Positions 51,447 to 63,342 are shown, numbered from the stretch's first letter. The stretch: DNA of 64,000 nucleotides from Cyanoderma ruficeps (GCA_008694505.1 VZDJ01000623.1:3282442-3346441), one strand, 5' to 3'. The notes: generated from the letters alone by a model not told the origin. A program made the numbers and translations.

Positions 51447-52915
51447 TTTTGCTATTATACATTCTCCCACTCAGGATGGCAGTGGATTGTTTCTTGGAGA
51501 CAGTGTTGATCACCAGCACCCAACAGAGAGCCAAGGCTTAATTCCCTCTGGCTGGTTTTGTTCACAGTGAGATTATCCTCATGGTTTATCCTTGCAATGC
51601 GACTCCTTGGCAAAGCCAAGGGCAGCACTTGAACCTGGAGCTTTCACATCAAGACCACCCAACCAAGCCCTTATGACCCGTGGGTATAAGCCAGTGCAAG
51701 GACAGCACCTCCAGGCTGGGGTGACTCTGAAGCCTTTTGCTGAGGCTGGACAATGAAGGCCCTAGATGGGAAAGACTTTGGTCAGGATGTCCCTGCACAA
51801 AAGGGGCTCCTCACCCATGCCAGGACATCCAGGCACCGTGGTGTATGATAACATAAAGAAAAAGCCCCCGGTGCAGCCCCCTCCCAGGTTGCACAGACGA
51901 TGGCTGTTTACACTGGCTCTTTCTCAGGAATTTGGGATCTCAGTTCTGTGCTATATTTAGGCTGCGAAACTACTGATTTTTTTTTGGTCGTTGGCCTTTG
52001 ACACACAAGTGTATTTTCTGAGAGGAAAAAATTCAGCTCTTGACTAAGTGGTGGGAAAATACAACCCCCAGAAATGTTAAATTTTCTAAAACTGGAGCCA
52101 GGAGTTAGGAGCTGACAAGGGGAGTTTACATTATAAATACAGTCTGTTGGCTGAGCCAAATGTTTAAGGCAGCCTAGTGTCAGAGACCCAGGGTCTGGGC
52201 TAGCAGGACTCAGCTGGCTCCTGACACTTAGGACATCCTGATTATTTACATTTCAGCTTTTACCATAAGAGGAAGGAGAGCTGTTAAGAGCTGGTTGTCG
52301 TGGGATGAAGAGGAAACAAGTTGAAACTGGGACACAGTCCGTTACTGAAACATATTGTCTTCAAAGCAACAACTCGTGTTTCGAAAAAAGAAAAAAAAAG
52401 TTCCACTTCCAGATTCCTGGTCTGAGTGTGTTGCAGGACTCAGATCCAAGGGGAAAAGATGGTTTGAATGAAAGAATCCCTTTGTAGGACGTTATGACTG
52501 ATAAATTACAAGAATGTTTGTGTTATGATATAATAGTGGCAATTAAAAGACATTTCAGATGACGAATGCCTGAGAATATGCGATGCAGTGAACTTCCCAG
52601 AACCTCTCATTTCTGAGATGAACACTGGCTCTATTCTCACTTTAATTAGAAATTACCCAACTCCTGTGCTGCTTATTCCCCTTCCTCCTTCACTGCCTCC
52701 TCATCCCAGTGGCTGCTCTGATATAATTTGTCTGGCACAAACAGTTCTTCATCTGCAGTTGGGTTTTGAAAAGCCCTGATTGATCACCTGAGGTTTTGCA
52801 AAGCCCAGCTCAGCCTGCAGCCCTGATGATACTCAAAGTTGTCTCAGCTGTGGCTGTGCACATGAGGACCTGCACGACTCTAGGGTCCCGTGGCTGTGGG
52901 GCTGTAAAGAATATT

Positions 52916-52932
52916 AAAAAAAAAAAAAAAAN
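52916..52932 (+). repeat. A16 homopolymer ending in an ambiguous base
   Basis: 16 A at 52916-52931 followed directly by N at 52932. No upstream retrocopy was recognised. Confidence 0.9.
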
Positions 52933-53699
52933 GAACCGAAGTACAGCAAGTTACAATAACATAAAGATTCCCAGACCTCAATCACGTCTCTCTTCATGAT
53001 GAGCTGCCTCTTTATGGGCAAGGAAGTGACTATACAAATGTGTTAAGCCCCTGAACAGAGGGGTTAAGACCAGGCCTCATGGAAGTGGAACAAAGCAGGT
53101 TTACAGTGACTGTAAACCCCACGTTCCTGCCCTCCTGGAGCTTTATGAGAGCTCCTCAAGGCCCAGTGTTCAGCAGCTCCAGCAGTCCAGTGACCAGAGA
53201 AGGTGGTGAGTAACTGCACACCATGGGGCTTGCAAGTTATGCAATGCTGCAGACATGGGGTGACTCCTGCCAGGTGCTGGATAGACATTAATTCCCATTG
53301 GGGGGTAGATGGAAGTTCAGAGCATGGAGGAATTTGACCTTGGACAACTTTTTGTAGTTGAGACTTAGCACTGGCTGCTATGCAGAGCTCTTCTCCAGGA
53401 TCAGGGGATAGGACTGGCCTGAAACTACGCTTTTGTCAGCTGTTTTGGAGTCTCAGTAGACTCACATGGTTGAAAAAAAAAAGGTACTTCTTGAACTGAA
53501 AGGAAAGGAAGGAAAAAAGGCAGGGTTTGAAATCCCATAATTTCCCTCCAGCTTGGGCCTCATAAGATTGAAATTTAGGAAAACAACAACCCTCCTCTGC
53601 TGTGAGCTCACTTGAACGCATGCAGTGCACAGGAGATTTAAATGAAGAGTCTTATAGATGAATCAAAAGGTGTGGACACTACAAATTTAAACTTTATAT

Positions 53700-53735
53700 T
53701 TAAGCTTAAGAAGTAATTAATGTGCAAATTGCACA
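53700..53735. other. Pair of short perfect palindromes
   Basis: TTAAGCTTAA at 53700-53709 is a 10-base palindrome. TGTGCAA-A-TTGCACA at 53721-53735 is a perfect inverted repeat with a one-base centre, whose arms TTGCACA resemble C/EBP half sites. The sequence between them is AT-rich (AAGTAATTAA). It could be a compact binding module or chance. Confidence 0.4.
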
Positions 53736-56261
53736 TGGCTGCCTGTAGCCACTTGTGGGTGTCAAAGGTGCACAGGTTTATTCTCCTCAATACAGCCTGG
53801 GAGGAACAGAGGGAACAAAGAAGAGGCCAGCCTCAACTTCAGTGCCTTCTGGTACTTACAATTGGATAGCATTCAGGGCCTTTGTTCTGTTATTTTTTGC
53901 TATCACAAAAGAGTCATCTCTGGAGTGCCTAATTTGGCCTGTTTTTTCCCCAAAACCCCCATGGCCAAGAGCTCCTGTTTCTCTCTAAACAATTGGATGC
54001 TGTTGGTTGGGTGTGAAGAGACTTTTTGCAAGAGTGCAGATGATTCATGGCAGCATCTTGGATGTAGTGCAAACACAGACACGGCAGGATTTGCTCAAGT
54101 CAACTCCACCTTTGCTTCAGGAGAACATCTGAAGGAAATGGCACCCATTGCACAAGGACTTTGGTGGGGCCTCAAAGGCCCCATGTTGCAAACAGTGAAG
54201 GAAAAAGCCATTTTCCCCCATGACCATCTTCTCTTATGCAAGAGAAGAAAGATGTAGAAGCCTGATGGGACTTGACCTGTTCTGGGGCTACTCTGAATTG
54301 TATATTCAAGATGGATTTCTCTTTGAGGGAGAAGGGGTTGAGCCAAACAAAAATGCTGCAGGCAAAACTCCCTGCTGTTTTCAATTACTTTAGAGGATTG
54401 AAGTGTTCACAAATGTCTCTCTGGGGAAGCCAAGGCCTTTACCAAAAGCAGGTTCCTGGGGGCCTGTCTGCGTACAGAACGTGTTGTGTTAACTCCAGCA
54501 GCTGAATCTTGATGACTCAAGCTTCTGGGCACTGTCCTGAGGGTTGCTGATCTTCCTGAAGACTTCTAAAATCTTCCACCCAGGTCTTGGATGACATATA
54601 TTTAATCAGAACAACATGACTGAGCTCTAGGTCACAAGACTGTGTGTGTTTAATACTTAAGCATGCAGTTGGGTTTAGCAGTCTCAGCTCTTTCTGGTCT
54701 CCACACAAAGGGCTTGGCACCTCTAGAGAATGAATTGCACAAGACACCTATCTTGAAAGGAATCAGCGTGGATGAATTGGCTAATCATTGATAACTAAAG
54801 ATGCATTTCATCTCATGATTCCAGACACTGAGCAGAAAATAGCTAAGCCTAGGAAGAGGCAGTTCAGACCTGGCTTCTGCAAACCCAGGGGATCAAAAAA
54901 TATTTCCCTTGCCGTGCTGCAAGATACATTTCTGTTATAAGCAGGGTGAACTGCGGGAGATTGTCTCAGCTGAGACAGTTTGTATTCCCTGTGGAGAGAA
55001 CAGTTTTTATCCCTTGCAGACTAAAGCAAAGATGGTGCAGGAACACCCAAGTCATTGGTGGTGGATTTCAAGAGAGCTCAGATTTGGGACAGACTCAAAT
55101 CTACCCTGTCTAGGAACAATTCAGCCCTGCTTTCTGTCTGCTCAAGCTGGTGGCCTCTCTAAGCTGCACTGGCAATCCTAACCCATTTATTAGTGGGGTG
55201 GATTTAACAGCATGAAAGACTTCTCCCATGTTCTAAACAGGGGCAGCCAGACTCCTCTCTCATGAACAGACTGGAACTGGAGGTTGAGTGTTTCTCACAG
55301 GGAGGCAGGTTGGAAGAATTCACAGGGGAGCAAACCAATGCCAAGTACACCTCCTCTTTTAAGAGGCCGCTGTGTTTATTGAACAAGAAAAATCTCAGTC
55401 ATTGGACTTGACCACTCAGTCTCCTAAAAGTTTGTGTAAAGACAACCAGGAGGGTCAATTTTGGTTTAAGGTTCCCCTCATTTTCTAGCAGCACTGGAGT
55501 AGCTGCAGCCCATGGAAAACACCAGAGTGTTGTGTTTGCTAATAATTAGTGAGCACAAGCCCCAGGCTGGTGCAGCTCCATGTTGGCTTTAACAGGAAGG
55601 TAGCACAGCAATCCTTGAGGTGATTTAATGGCTCAGCTTCAGCCATTGCCCAGCACAATTCTGCAGCTTCTCTCTGTCCTCCAGGAAAGCCCTGTGCCTC
55701 TTGTCCTGCCCCACAGCTGCTTTGGGGCAGTGGAAGGAGAGATGAGACCCCACCAGCTGTTGAGGGGAGTAGGGGTTTGTTCAGGAAGCAAAAGGGTTAT
55801 TGCCCCTCCTCTGATATCAGTGCTCTGAGGGGTTATGGAGAGGCTGGTGGCAGTGGCACAGATCCTGCCAGATGGTCTTAGCCCATCCCAGCCCCACAAA
55901 GGCAGGGGAAGTCTGTATCAAATGCTGAAGGCAACTTTACAGTGTGCTATAAAAACACCTGGGGGTGGGAACTTAGTGAGCACTTCTTGTGCTTTCTCCA
56001 TAGACAACTTGAATGGGAATGGCTTGAGGTTTCCCCATAGGCTTTTTTTTTTTCTCCGCCTGTCTGTTGGATATGATTTCTGGCAAAAAATGAATTTTTA
56101 GCATTTGCATTTTCTCCCCTCCTTTCGCTGTCTAACCCTCTTTGCTTCTGCCTGTAATGAAGATGGGGTGAGAAACTCTGCAAGCCACAAGTTCCCAAGC
56201 TACCTTTGGAGACATGTGAGGCTCATTAAGCCTTTCTGCAGCTCTGGGTGGATGGTTATTT

Positions 56262-56342
56262 TTTTCCCTCTCTTTTTTTTTTTGGTGTGATTTTTGTTGG
56301 TTTGGGTGTTTTTGTTGTTCTTTTCCNTTTTTTTTTTTTTTT
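56262..56342 (+). repeat. T-rich low-complexity tract with an ambiguous base
   Basis: Polypyrimidine and T/G-rich sequence containing T11 (56274-56284), TTTTTGTTGG-type units, an N at 56327 and 15 T at 56328-56342. Simple sequence only. Confidence 0.85.
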
Positions 56343-56802
56343 CTAAGAGAAGCAGTTCAAATCTCATAGCTGCTAAAATATGTAGTCATAAATGCTTAAA
56401 TATGTAGCAATAAAGTTTGAGAAGTCTCCAGGGCAGCTCCAGAGACTGTAGACTGGATCAACAAAGAGTGCTGGGGAAAACAAGTCATAGTTGCCTCCCC
56501 ACAAAACTGGGAATTAGACAGACTACAAACCTAGGTCCTGAAGCCTCCTGAACCCCAGCTGCAGCAGGGCATGACAATGTTCTGAGAACAGGGCAGTGGC
56601 CAGCAAAGAGCCCTTTGAGTTCAGCTCCATGGGGGCACCAGTGCCCACATCCACCATTTCCTTACGAGCAGAAAGTCAGCAGCCCCACTGTAAACCCCTC
56701 TGCCCAGCACCAGAAGAGAAAGGATTTGTGTTTGCTGCCTTTAAGGAGTCAGAAACAGCTCCAGCTAGAACTTGAGACCTGAACAATGTCCCATGTTCTC
56801 TG

Positions 56803-56826
56803 CTTTAGTTAGTTAGTTAACTAAAG
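56803..56826. repeat. 9-bp inverted repeat with TTAG units
   Basis: CTTTAGTTA at 56803-56811 pairs with TAACTAAAG at 56818-56826 around GTTAGT. The left side reads as three TTAG units, so the symmetry may come from a short tetranucleotide repeat. Confidence 0.6.
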
Positions 56827-57542
56827 TGAATTTTGTTGGCTATTTTCCCCTGCTCACCCAACACTCCCACATGCCTAATCCCCCATTTCCTCAGCCTTCA
56901 TCGTGCTGGAGCTGACTAGATTAATGGGAAATGTTAATATGTCAGACCTGGAAGGAAAGCAAAGAGCTGGTTGTGTTTGAATTCCACATTAATCTACTTG
57001 GTGATGAAGCTATAAATCAAAACCTGGAAATTTTGCCAATCTGAAATGATGTGTTTAACATTTCAGCCCTTTCCTTCCTCCCTCTTGCCCAGCATTGCTT
57101 TGCACAGCCTTTTACAGCAGCAGGGCAGGCCTGCAAAATGCTGCTTTTGCTCCCGAATCTTTAATTGTGCTTAAACATAATCAGATGTCTTCAAGGCAAG
57201 CAGGGTGAAGAATGATGCTGAAACGAGAATGGAATTTCCAAACTGTTCCTTTCTGAGGAGGAAGACGGTGTTTTCTCATGGGGTACATGGGGTTGTGGGG
57301 ATGTCTCAGGTCCCACCATGAAGTGGAAACAGTCTGTCCCTTTTTTGATGCACTACCCAGTAGGCTGCCAGCAAAACACCAGGTGAATGGGGGAGAAACC
57401 CCAAAGCCCTGCAGGTCAACTTCCCAGTGCCCATGGCAGCTGGGAGAAAACCCATCAGCACCCCATGGCCAGCAGTGGGAATTCTGTGGGAAACACACTT
57501 GAGGTGCATTCTCCTCAGGGAAAATTGTAGGATCTGGAAAGC

Positions 57543-57776
57543 AGAATCACAGAATGGCTTGGGTTGGAAGGAAGCTCAAAGGTCCTCTAGGTCCACCCCT
57601 CTACCATGGGCGGGGACAGCTCCCACTAGACCAGGTTGCTCCGAGTCCCATCCGGCCTGGCCTCAAACACTTCCAGGGATGGGGCAGCCACAGCTTCTCT
57701 GGGCAATCTGTTCCGGTGCCTCGCTGCCCTAGTGAAGAATTAATTCCTAATATACAACAATTTATTCCTAATAGCC
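57543..57776 (-). repeat. CR1 LINE fragment, 3' end, minus strand
   Basis: This opens with AGAATCACAGAATGGCTTGG and then GTTGGAAGGAAGCTCAAAGG, continues through CCATGGGCGGGGACAGCTCC, CACTAGACCAGGTTGCTCCG, CTTCCAGGGATGGGGCAGCC, CAGCTTCTCTGGGCAATCTG and TTCCGGTGCCTC, and ends in a twice-repeated ATTCCTAATA-type word. It keeps several CpGs and close matches to common CR1 words, so it is likely the youngest CR1 copy in the window. Truncated and non-coding. Confidence 0.95.
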
Positions 57777-58499
57777 AAAATTAAACTTTTTGCTAAAGTA
57801 TAGAATATTCCATGAATTTGCATACCTGCCAGCACAGCAAAAGCTCTTTCCTCTTCCTTATTTTAGATTAGCACCCAGCCCCAAGATTCTACATTCTACC
57901 TTCCTTCTTTAATTCCATTGCCTGTAACTGGGCATCTGGGGAGCAATGAGGAACTGCAGACAATTCTCCATTTGTGCCCATAACCTGAAGTGAGGAATTT
58001 CATCCAATTCTGCCTCACTTTCTATAGCAGTAAAATTACTTAACTGTCTGTCCAAGCACCTGGTGGGGAAGAAGCAGAATATAAAAAGTACACAGCATTC
58101 CTGTCTACAGAGAGTGAGGAATTAAATGTCTGTGAGTGGTATCTTTGAGAGATGGCTCTGCATCCAGTGGTCTGCCTCTGACTTGGTAGGAGCAGTTGGT
58201 GGGATTTTAAACAGTCAAGACACATAAACACATTTTTACTGTAGATGTAGGTCCTGCACTGCCTAATGTTCTTTGACATTGCACAGGCATATCTGGGAAA
58301 CTAAAACATTTGTTGATGGATTTGGAGATTAAATAAATAGTGAATTATCTTCAGGATGTTAAAATGCAGAACTGACTGCCTATCCCATAATAATAAGCCA
58401 GCCCTCCCCCAGTATTTCTTGAAATGTGAGTATTTCTGCAAAAGCAGGCACTGTGTCAGTTCACAGGGCCATTTGTTTAGTAGGTCAGAGCAGTCAGAC

Positions 58500-58800
58500 A
58501 TCTGGGCATTGGTAAAAATACATCCGACAGCTCGGTGACATCTTGCACAACTGACTGTCTCAGAGCCTCAACTGGAAGTTTATTATTTGTTCATCTCCTT
58601 TTTCAAATGAATTCTGATCATGCAGTCGGAAAACCACATAATGGATCACAAAACACAACTAAAATATAGCAACTGGCGAATATTAGCCCCACTGAAAATA
58701 GATCAAGGCAAGAGGTTTGTTTCAGACTGGGCAGACAAATGTGTCCCTGGGAATCACAGCAGACTTGGGGGAGGATTTATTAGCTGGGAAAGAAATGCAG
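58500..58800. promoter_or_regulatory. Candidate conserved non-coding element
   Basis: AT-rich unique block with GTTTATTATTTGTTCATC (forkhead-like), AAACCACATAATGG (RUNX core ACCACA next to a homeodomain-like TAAT), and retained CpGs (CATCCGACAG, CTCGGTGAC, AGTCGGAAA, TGGCGAATA). No credible ORF. Inferred from texture only. Confidence 0.22.
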
Positions 58801-60644
58801 TCTGAGCCAGATGATGGTACCCTTCAGGATAGCAGAAGCCTCTAGCTCTCAGTACTGCTCAGATGGCCTGAGTACCAAAGCATTGCTTACAGACAGTGAA
58901 AAATGGAGTCACTCAACATCCCTGGGACAAATCCAGTCTGGAGACCAAGAATGAAGGAACAATTTTTTGATTGTTTTAACCTACTTTATAACAACTGCTG
59001 CTCAGAGTGCAGCTTGAGCAAGTCCAGACTTCCAATTGCTGTGTCAGATTGGATTTGAAGACTGAAGTGTTTCACATCCTACTCTAACCACTGCAGCCAG
59101 CATCACCCCAAAACTGCTATTTCATCTATCTCTGCTAAAGCATTGGTGCTGATTTTCTGAGAGAAAAGAAAGTAAAGTCTCTCATCATAAATAAGGGAAT
59201 TACAGTGATTATATTGATGCCTGGAGCTTGTTTTGTTTCCAAGAACCCATTGCCTCTTTTATTGGCAGTAAATCTGTACCCTCTGTACAATGTTGTCTTA
59301 ATTTTTATATATTTTGTAGATGGGACAGTAGAAGGAAATTGGCAAGTTTTGGATTGTTTGTATGGTGGAGACAGCAGACTAGGGCAAGGATTCAAAAAAA
59401 ATGATCTAAGTCAGAGCCATACCTGAGCAAGCACGATCCTGGCTGGTGGAGGAGCTGAGTTCTCCCCATTGTTGTGTGCCCAGCAGTGTGGGTCCTGCTC
59501 AGCCAGAACCTGGCTGTGTGCTACACTGCTCTGCTACCCTCAGCTCTGTTTCAGCAAAAGGTACCAGAAGCAGAGATGCACTGAGATGTGACTAACTCAA
59601 AGAAAAACACAAAACATGCTTTTCAGAGTAAGAAAAAGCATGGCTTAATTTTACAAAGTTGATTAATATTTCTCTTTAATGTTTCTTTTTATGGTTTTTC
59701 TGGTTCTGGTACCAGGCAGAAGTCCTACACTGGTCTGCTTTGCTCTCAAGGTGCAGTAGCAACCAGGATTAATATATAGTAACAACAAAAACTAGCATAG
59801 TCAAGAGCTTATTTGCTCATCTAAAGAATCAGCAGTGGAAGAAGTTTCTGTCTCTGGGAAGTGATTAAACTGTCAGGCTTTCTGTCCAAGCAATACTCTA
59901 CTAAAACACCCTGCCAGCATTTAAATTGGAAGATGCTGGCTACTGGAGGAAATGCTTTTAGGATTAATATCCATAAGTGTAGAGTTAGCTATCAGCTCAT
60001 GCTGGCTGCTAATAACACTGCTGCTGCTGGAACTCCGCAGTGATGAGCCATGAGATGCCTTTCCCAACAAACCTCCACCCAGCAGCAATTCTCCTGGTAC
60101 CTGACCCAGCATTTCAGATCCTCTCCGAAGAATTGCAAGCTCATGGGCATTGACAAATAAAGTGACGTGGTTTTACTGAGCTTTTGCAGATGTTCACAGA
60201 TTCTGTCTGAGAAACAAACAACTATTTAAGTCCACCCTGACCTGTGAGTGTCTTTCAGGCTGCATTAATGCTTATTTGGGTGGGAAGAGGGGCACCTTTC
60301 CTGGTCCCATTTCATTGGTGACTCAGGGAATAGTATGCCAGGATCATGATATAATGCCATGGGGCATTTCTCAAGGCATGTGCATTTTGCAATGGAAAAA
60401 GTGCACTTGTGGATCTTCTCAGTGCTCACAAAAACATAAACCTGCTGAAAGAACATGAGTCCTGGGAGTCTTCACAGGCTGTGGCATCCCCTGATGCATG
60501 GTGCATAGGCTGGGATACATTATCAGTAATCTGGATCTGGACACATCTGAAAGCCAACTCCTTTTGAGGATGATTTTACATAAGTGGAGGGTAAAAATGA
60601 GGTTCAGCATTGAGCCCTCTTGCTTCCCCCTCCTCTTTTCCCAG

Positions 60645-60859
60645 GCCCATGTGAGCTGATTGGCTTCAGGTTCAGGTTCCTGAGACATGCTGCAGAGAGA
60701 GGGTGGGGCAGCCCACACCATAGGCAGTCTCTGCGCAGACTGATCTCTGGGTTCACCTCAGCCAGGAGTCAGCAGAGCCCAGGGAGGGCAGCGTGGTTCA
60801 CTTGGAGCCATCCCAGTGGTACTGGGAAATCTCAGGGGGCTTGCAAAGCCAAGCCCTGG
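60645..60859 (+). CDS. Candidate internal exon, unidentified product
   Basis: The acceptor is very strong: the pyrimidine tract TGCTTCCCCCTCCTCTTTTCCCAG ends at 60644. The frame starting at 60647 is open for 71 codons to CTGG|GTAATG at 60859, giving a 215-base exon. The peptide is basic and rich in R, S and W (it includes HHRQSLRRLISGF), and no domain is recognised; the composition looks more like chance translation than a conserved fold. The frame also continues open past the donor. A non-coding exon or a cryptic intronic acceptor is at least as likely as a coding exon. Confidence 0.15.
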
Positions 60860-62121
60860 GTAATGGGTTTGTGTTACTGGCTGTGGCTGTCTTCTGGAAC
60901 AAACAAATACTTAAAATAAAAATGCTGCCCATGCTAGCTGAACTCCAAAGACCATGAAATCTATTCCTGAAGTCTGCTGAAACCAGAGCATGATTTGAAG
61001 CTGGTTCAAAGTTTGCTGAAATTACTAAGAGCCCTGCCCTGCTCTCCCTCTAACCAACACACAAAAATTCTACAGGCTTCTAATCTGTTGCCTTCTGTAT
61101 GACTTGGCTTCACACGTGGAGACTTCCAAAGCACAGGAAAAGCAAAATACCAAGTAAATGGGAATAGCAGAAAATCCATTTTCCAAATGCAAATACCAAT
61201 CAATCACTCCAGCGTCCGGCATTAGACAAATCTGTGGAGATGATAAATAGTGTAAAGGGCTTGTCCCCACAGCAGAATAAAAGTCTAGCCTCAGTTGTCT
61301 AAAGCTGATTAAAAAACCAGACAAGCAGGTTGGTTTACAGTGTCATTGCAACTTGGACTCACCTATGGACTGGAACGAGTTGCTTTTCAAAGTGGCATTC
61401 CGTACTAGTTCCTTCTGTGATGTTCAGTTTGTTTAACTCAGTTTAATCAGTTTCAGAAACCCACACAGTTTATTAGAGCTTTGTCACTATACCTCAAGCT
61501 GCAAGCAGTTTGTGTAACTTTACAGAGAAGCCAGTCATCCAAGCCCCAGAGCTCTCTATACCACATAAACCATACATCAAGCAAACCAGAAATTTCAGGC
61601 AACCAGATGCCTGGGATTTTGCAAGATGAAGCAGTCAGAAGGCATTGCACAAGTCACTTAGGGATAATTAGTGCTACTACAGTTTAAAACCCTCTGCAAA
61701 TGCCCATTTTCCACAGATTAGGTGCCTTTAGGCATCCTTTCCTCTGGGTAAATTATAAATTATTCCTTTGCAGCTGTAGGGACAGCCTGAGGATGCACAA
61801 AAGCTAAGGTTGTACTTCTGAGTTAACTCTCAAGGAAAGGGGATATAGCACACTGAACCCTTATTTGCTTTCACTTATTCCCCCCTGCTCTGTGGGAAGG
61901 AGAGTTTGGACCTGTGTTCCACCCTGGGAGACCCCATCACCATCCTCCAAACCAAAAAGTTTCTCCTGCCACACCTCCCCTGCCCACAGCATCCCCTCTG
62001 TCCCAGCACTTGTGTAGGACCCAAAGTGGTTGGTAGGAACAGGACAGGACCCCGTGAGACACCCAGAGGGTCTCCCCCCTGCAGCCTTGGGGTTTGGGGG
62101 TCTGGCCTGGTGTTTTGTTAC

Positions 62122-62280
62122 CTGATAAACGTCTCTGGAAATGCACCATGGCTTCAGCATGAGCTGCAGGACCCTCAGGTTTCCAAAGCGGCAAGTCCTC
62201 AGAGCCCGGGACGTCAGGCTCCACACCAGGCTGTCCCAGCTGTAGAGCAGATCCTCAAAGCCAAAGAGCACAGCAGCCAT
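62122..62280 (-). CDS. Candidate first coding exon, unidentified product
   Basis: On the minus strand an ATG at 62280 sits in strong Kozak context (G at -3, G at +4: GGCATGG). It opens 53 codons, starting MAAVLFGFEDLLYSW and ending SRDVYQ, that stop exactly at a phase-0 donor CAG|GTAACA (GT at 62121-62120). The peptide is rich in L and W with a CRFGNLRVLQLMLKPWC segment; I recognise no family. About 70 bases upstream, on the same strand, lies a TATA-like CATAAGG beside the palindrome AAGGCGCCTT (62339-62348), so a compact promoter is conceivable. The frame stays open beyond the donor to 61861, and a plus-strand frame (61906-62334) overlaps it. Downstream exons would lie to the left and were not found. 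It may be a gene start, an alternative promoter, or chance. Confidence 0.22.
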
Positions 62281-62338
62281 GCCAGCTGCCTGTGTGAATC
62301 ACCCCAGATTCCCCGCTCGGAGGCAACCAGCTAATCCC

Positions 62339-62352
62339 AAGGCGCCTTATGA
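62339..62352 (-). promoter_or_regulatory. Palindrome and TATA-like word upstream of minus-strand ATG
   Basis: AAGGCGCCTT (62339-62348) is a perfect 10-base palindrome with two central GC steps. It overlaps CATAAGG read on the minus strand, a poor TATA variant about 70 bases before the ATG at 62280. It is suggestive only in combination with the candidate first exon. Confidence 0.15.
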
Positions 62353-62405
62353 ACTGCAAGGTTAAAGAGTCTCTGAAATTTCCATCAAAGAAGGAGAAAG
62401 AAAAG

Positions 62406-62462
62406 CAAGGGAAAAAAAAAACCCACAAACCACCAAACCACCAAACCAAAACGGACAACAAA
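62406..62462 (+). repeat. A/C-rich low-complexity run
   Basis: A run of about ten A followed by ACCACCAAACCACCAAACC-type repeats. Simple sequence without other signal. Confidence 0.8.
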
Positions 62463-62959
62463 AATCAGCAGCCAAAATAAACTGTTTGGGGATGTGTCTT
62501 TCTCCCTTTGCATACGCCCTTCAGGATGTGGTTTCTCCCTCTGTGTATCTTCTCAGAGCGAGTCCTGCTGCACCCAAGGATGAGCAAGGAAGAGGTAAAA
62601 ATACCTCTCCTGACTTAGGAAGGCATTTGCACATCCCTTGCAATGACTTCTTGGTAACACTGCATCACTTCCCAGCTCTCCGCTGCAGACCCAAGAAGCA
62701 AACTCGGATCCAAAGTCATCACTTTGCATGCTCAGTCCTGGGACTCCATCCAGAGGGAAGAAAAAAGCTGCTCACTCTGTCTGCCAGCATTCCCAAAGCA
62801 TTCCATTATTGGGCTTAACTCTTTCAAACACTCCCAAAGAACATCTGAGACGGCAGCTCTGCCACATGCAACGTTTCATCCTTTCGTTTCGTGTGTTAAC
62901 TCACCATTGCAGTTACACTCCACTCTTTTCCCCACCCAGCTGTCTTTTCTGGAGCCTTT

Positions 62960-63130
62960 TTATGTTTTGAACTCATAAGGGAACTTAATCCTTACATGAG
63001 AATTATGCAACAGTCTGCAAAGCACCTTATTTATCCAAGGGGTGATGTTTTTGAAAGTTGTTGGCCTTTTATTATCAGTCTGATTCAGCGGACGTGGAGA
63101 TATTTTTAACCCTTGGTTAGTTTGCATTCA
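62960..63130. promoter_or_regulatory. Candidate conserved non-coding element
   Basis: AT-rich unique block with ATTATGCAACAG, CACCTTATTTATCC, CTTTTATTATCAGTC and TAGTTTGCATTCATAAGG, plus CpGs in CAGCGGACGTGG. The words resemble homeodomain, POU and GATA (TTATC) sites. Inferred from texture only. Confidence 0.2.
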
Positions 63131-63283
63131 TAAGGGTGGGTCTCAACAAGCCCAGGAGGAAGTTTCAGAAGAATTGGATGCCAAAACACCCTTTTTGGTC
63201 TCTGGCTACAAAGATTCACTCCTGGCATCCCTTCCTAAAATAAGTGCTGAGAAGAGATCAGTCCCCTTCTTGTTTCCCCACAG

Positions 63284-63342
63284 GAGCAGCTTGTGTGGGT
63301 GGAGACTTCAATACTGTCAACATCTTTGATGAGTTGAGCTGA
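63284..63342 (+). other. Candidate terminal exon with short open tail
   Basis: The acceptor GTCCCCTTCTTGTTTCCCCACAG, ending at 63283, is close to ideal. One frame then reads AACVGGDFNTVNIFDELS and stops at TGA (63340-63342). A strong acceptor followed by a short tail would suit a last coding exon, but with 18 residues and no recognised family it is a weak hypothesis. Confidence 0.12.

Larger units (their letters stand above)
43423..57542. other. Non-coding stretch with repeats and four ambiguous bases
   Basis: No known gene is recognised. The stretch holds an exon candidate at 44603-44786, a 42-A homopolymer, a conserved-looking block at 46095-46440, a telomeric-type array at 47547-47637, T-runs at 47289 and 49103, four single Ns and several short palindromes. 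Other frames are short and anonymous. Confidence 0.55.

Noticed and set aside
61906..62334. 142-codon plus-strand ORF
   Set aside because: It overlaps the minus-strand start-exon candidate, has no splice or Kozak support and random composition.
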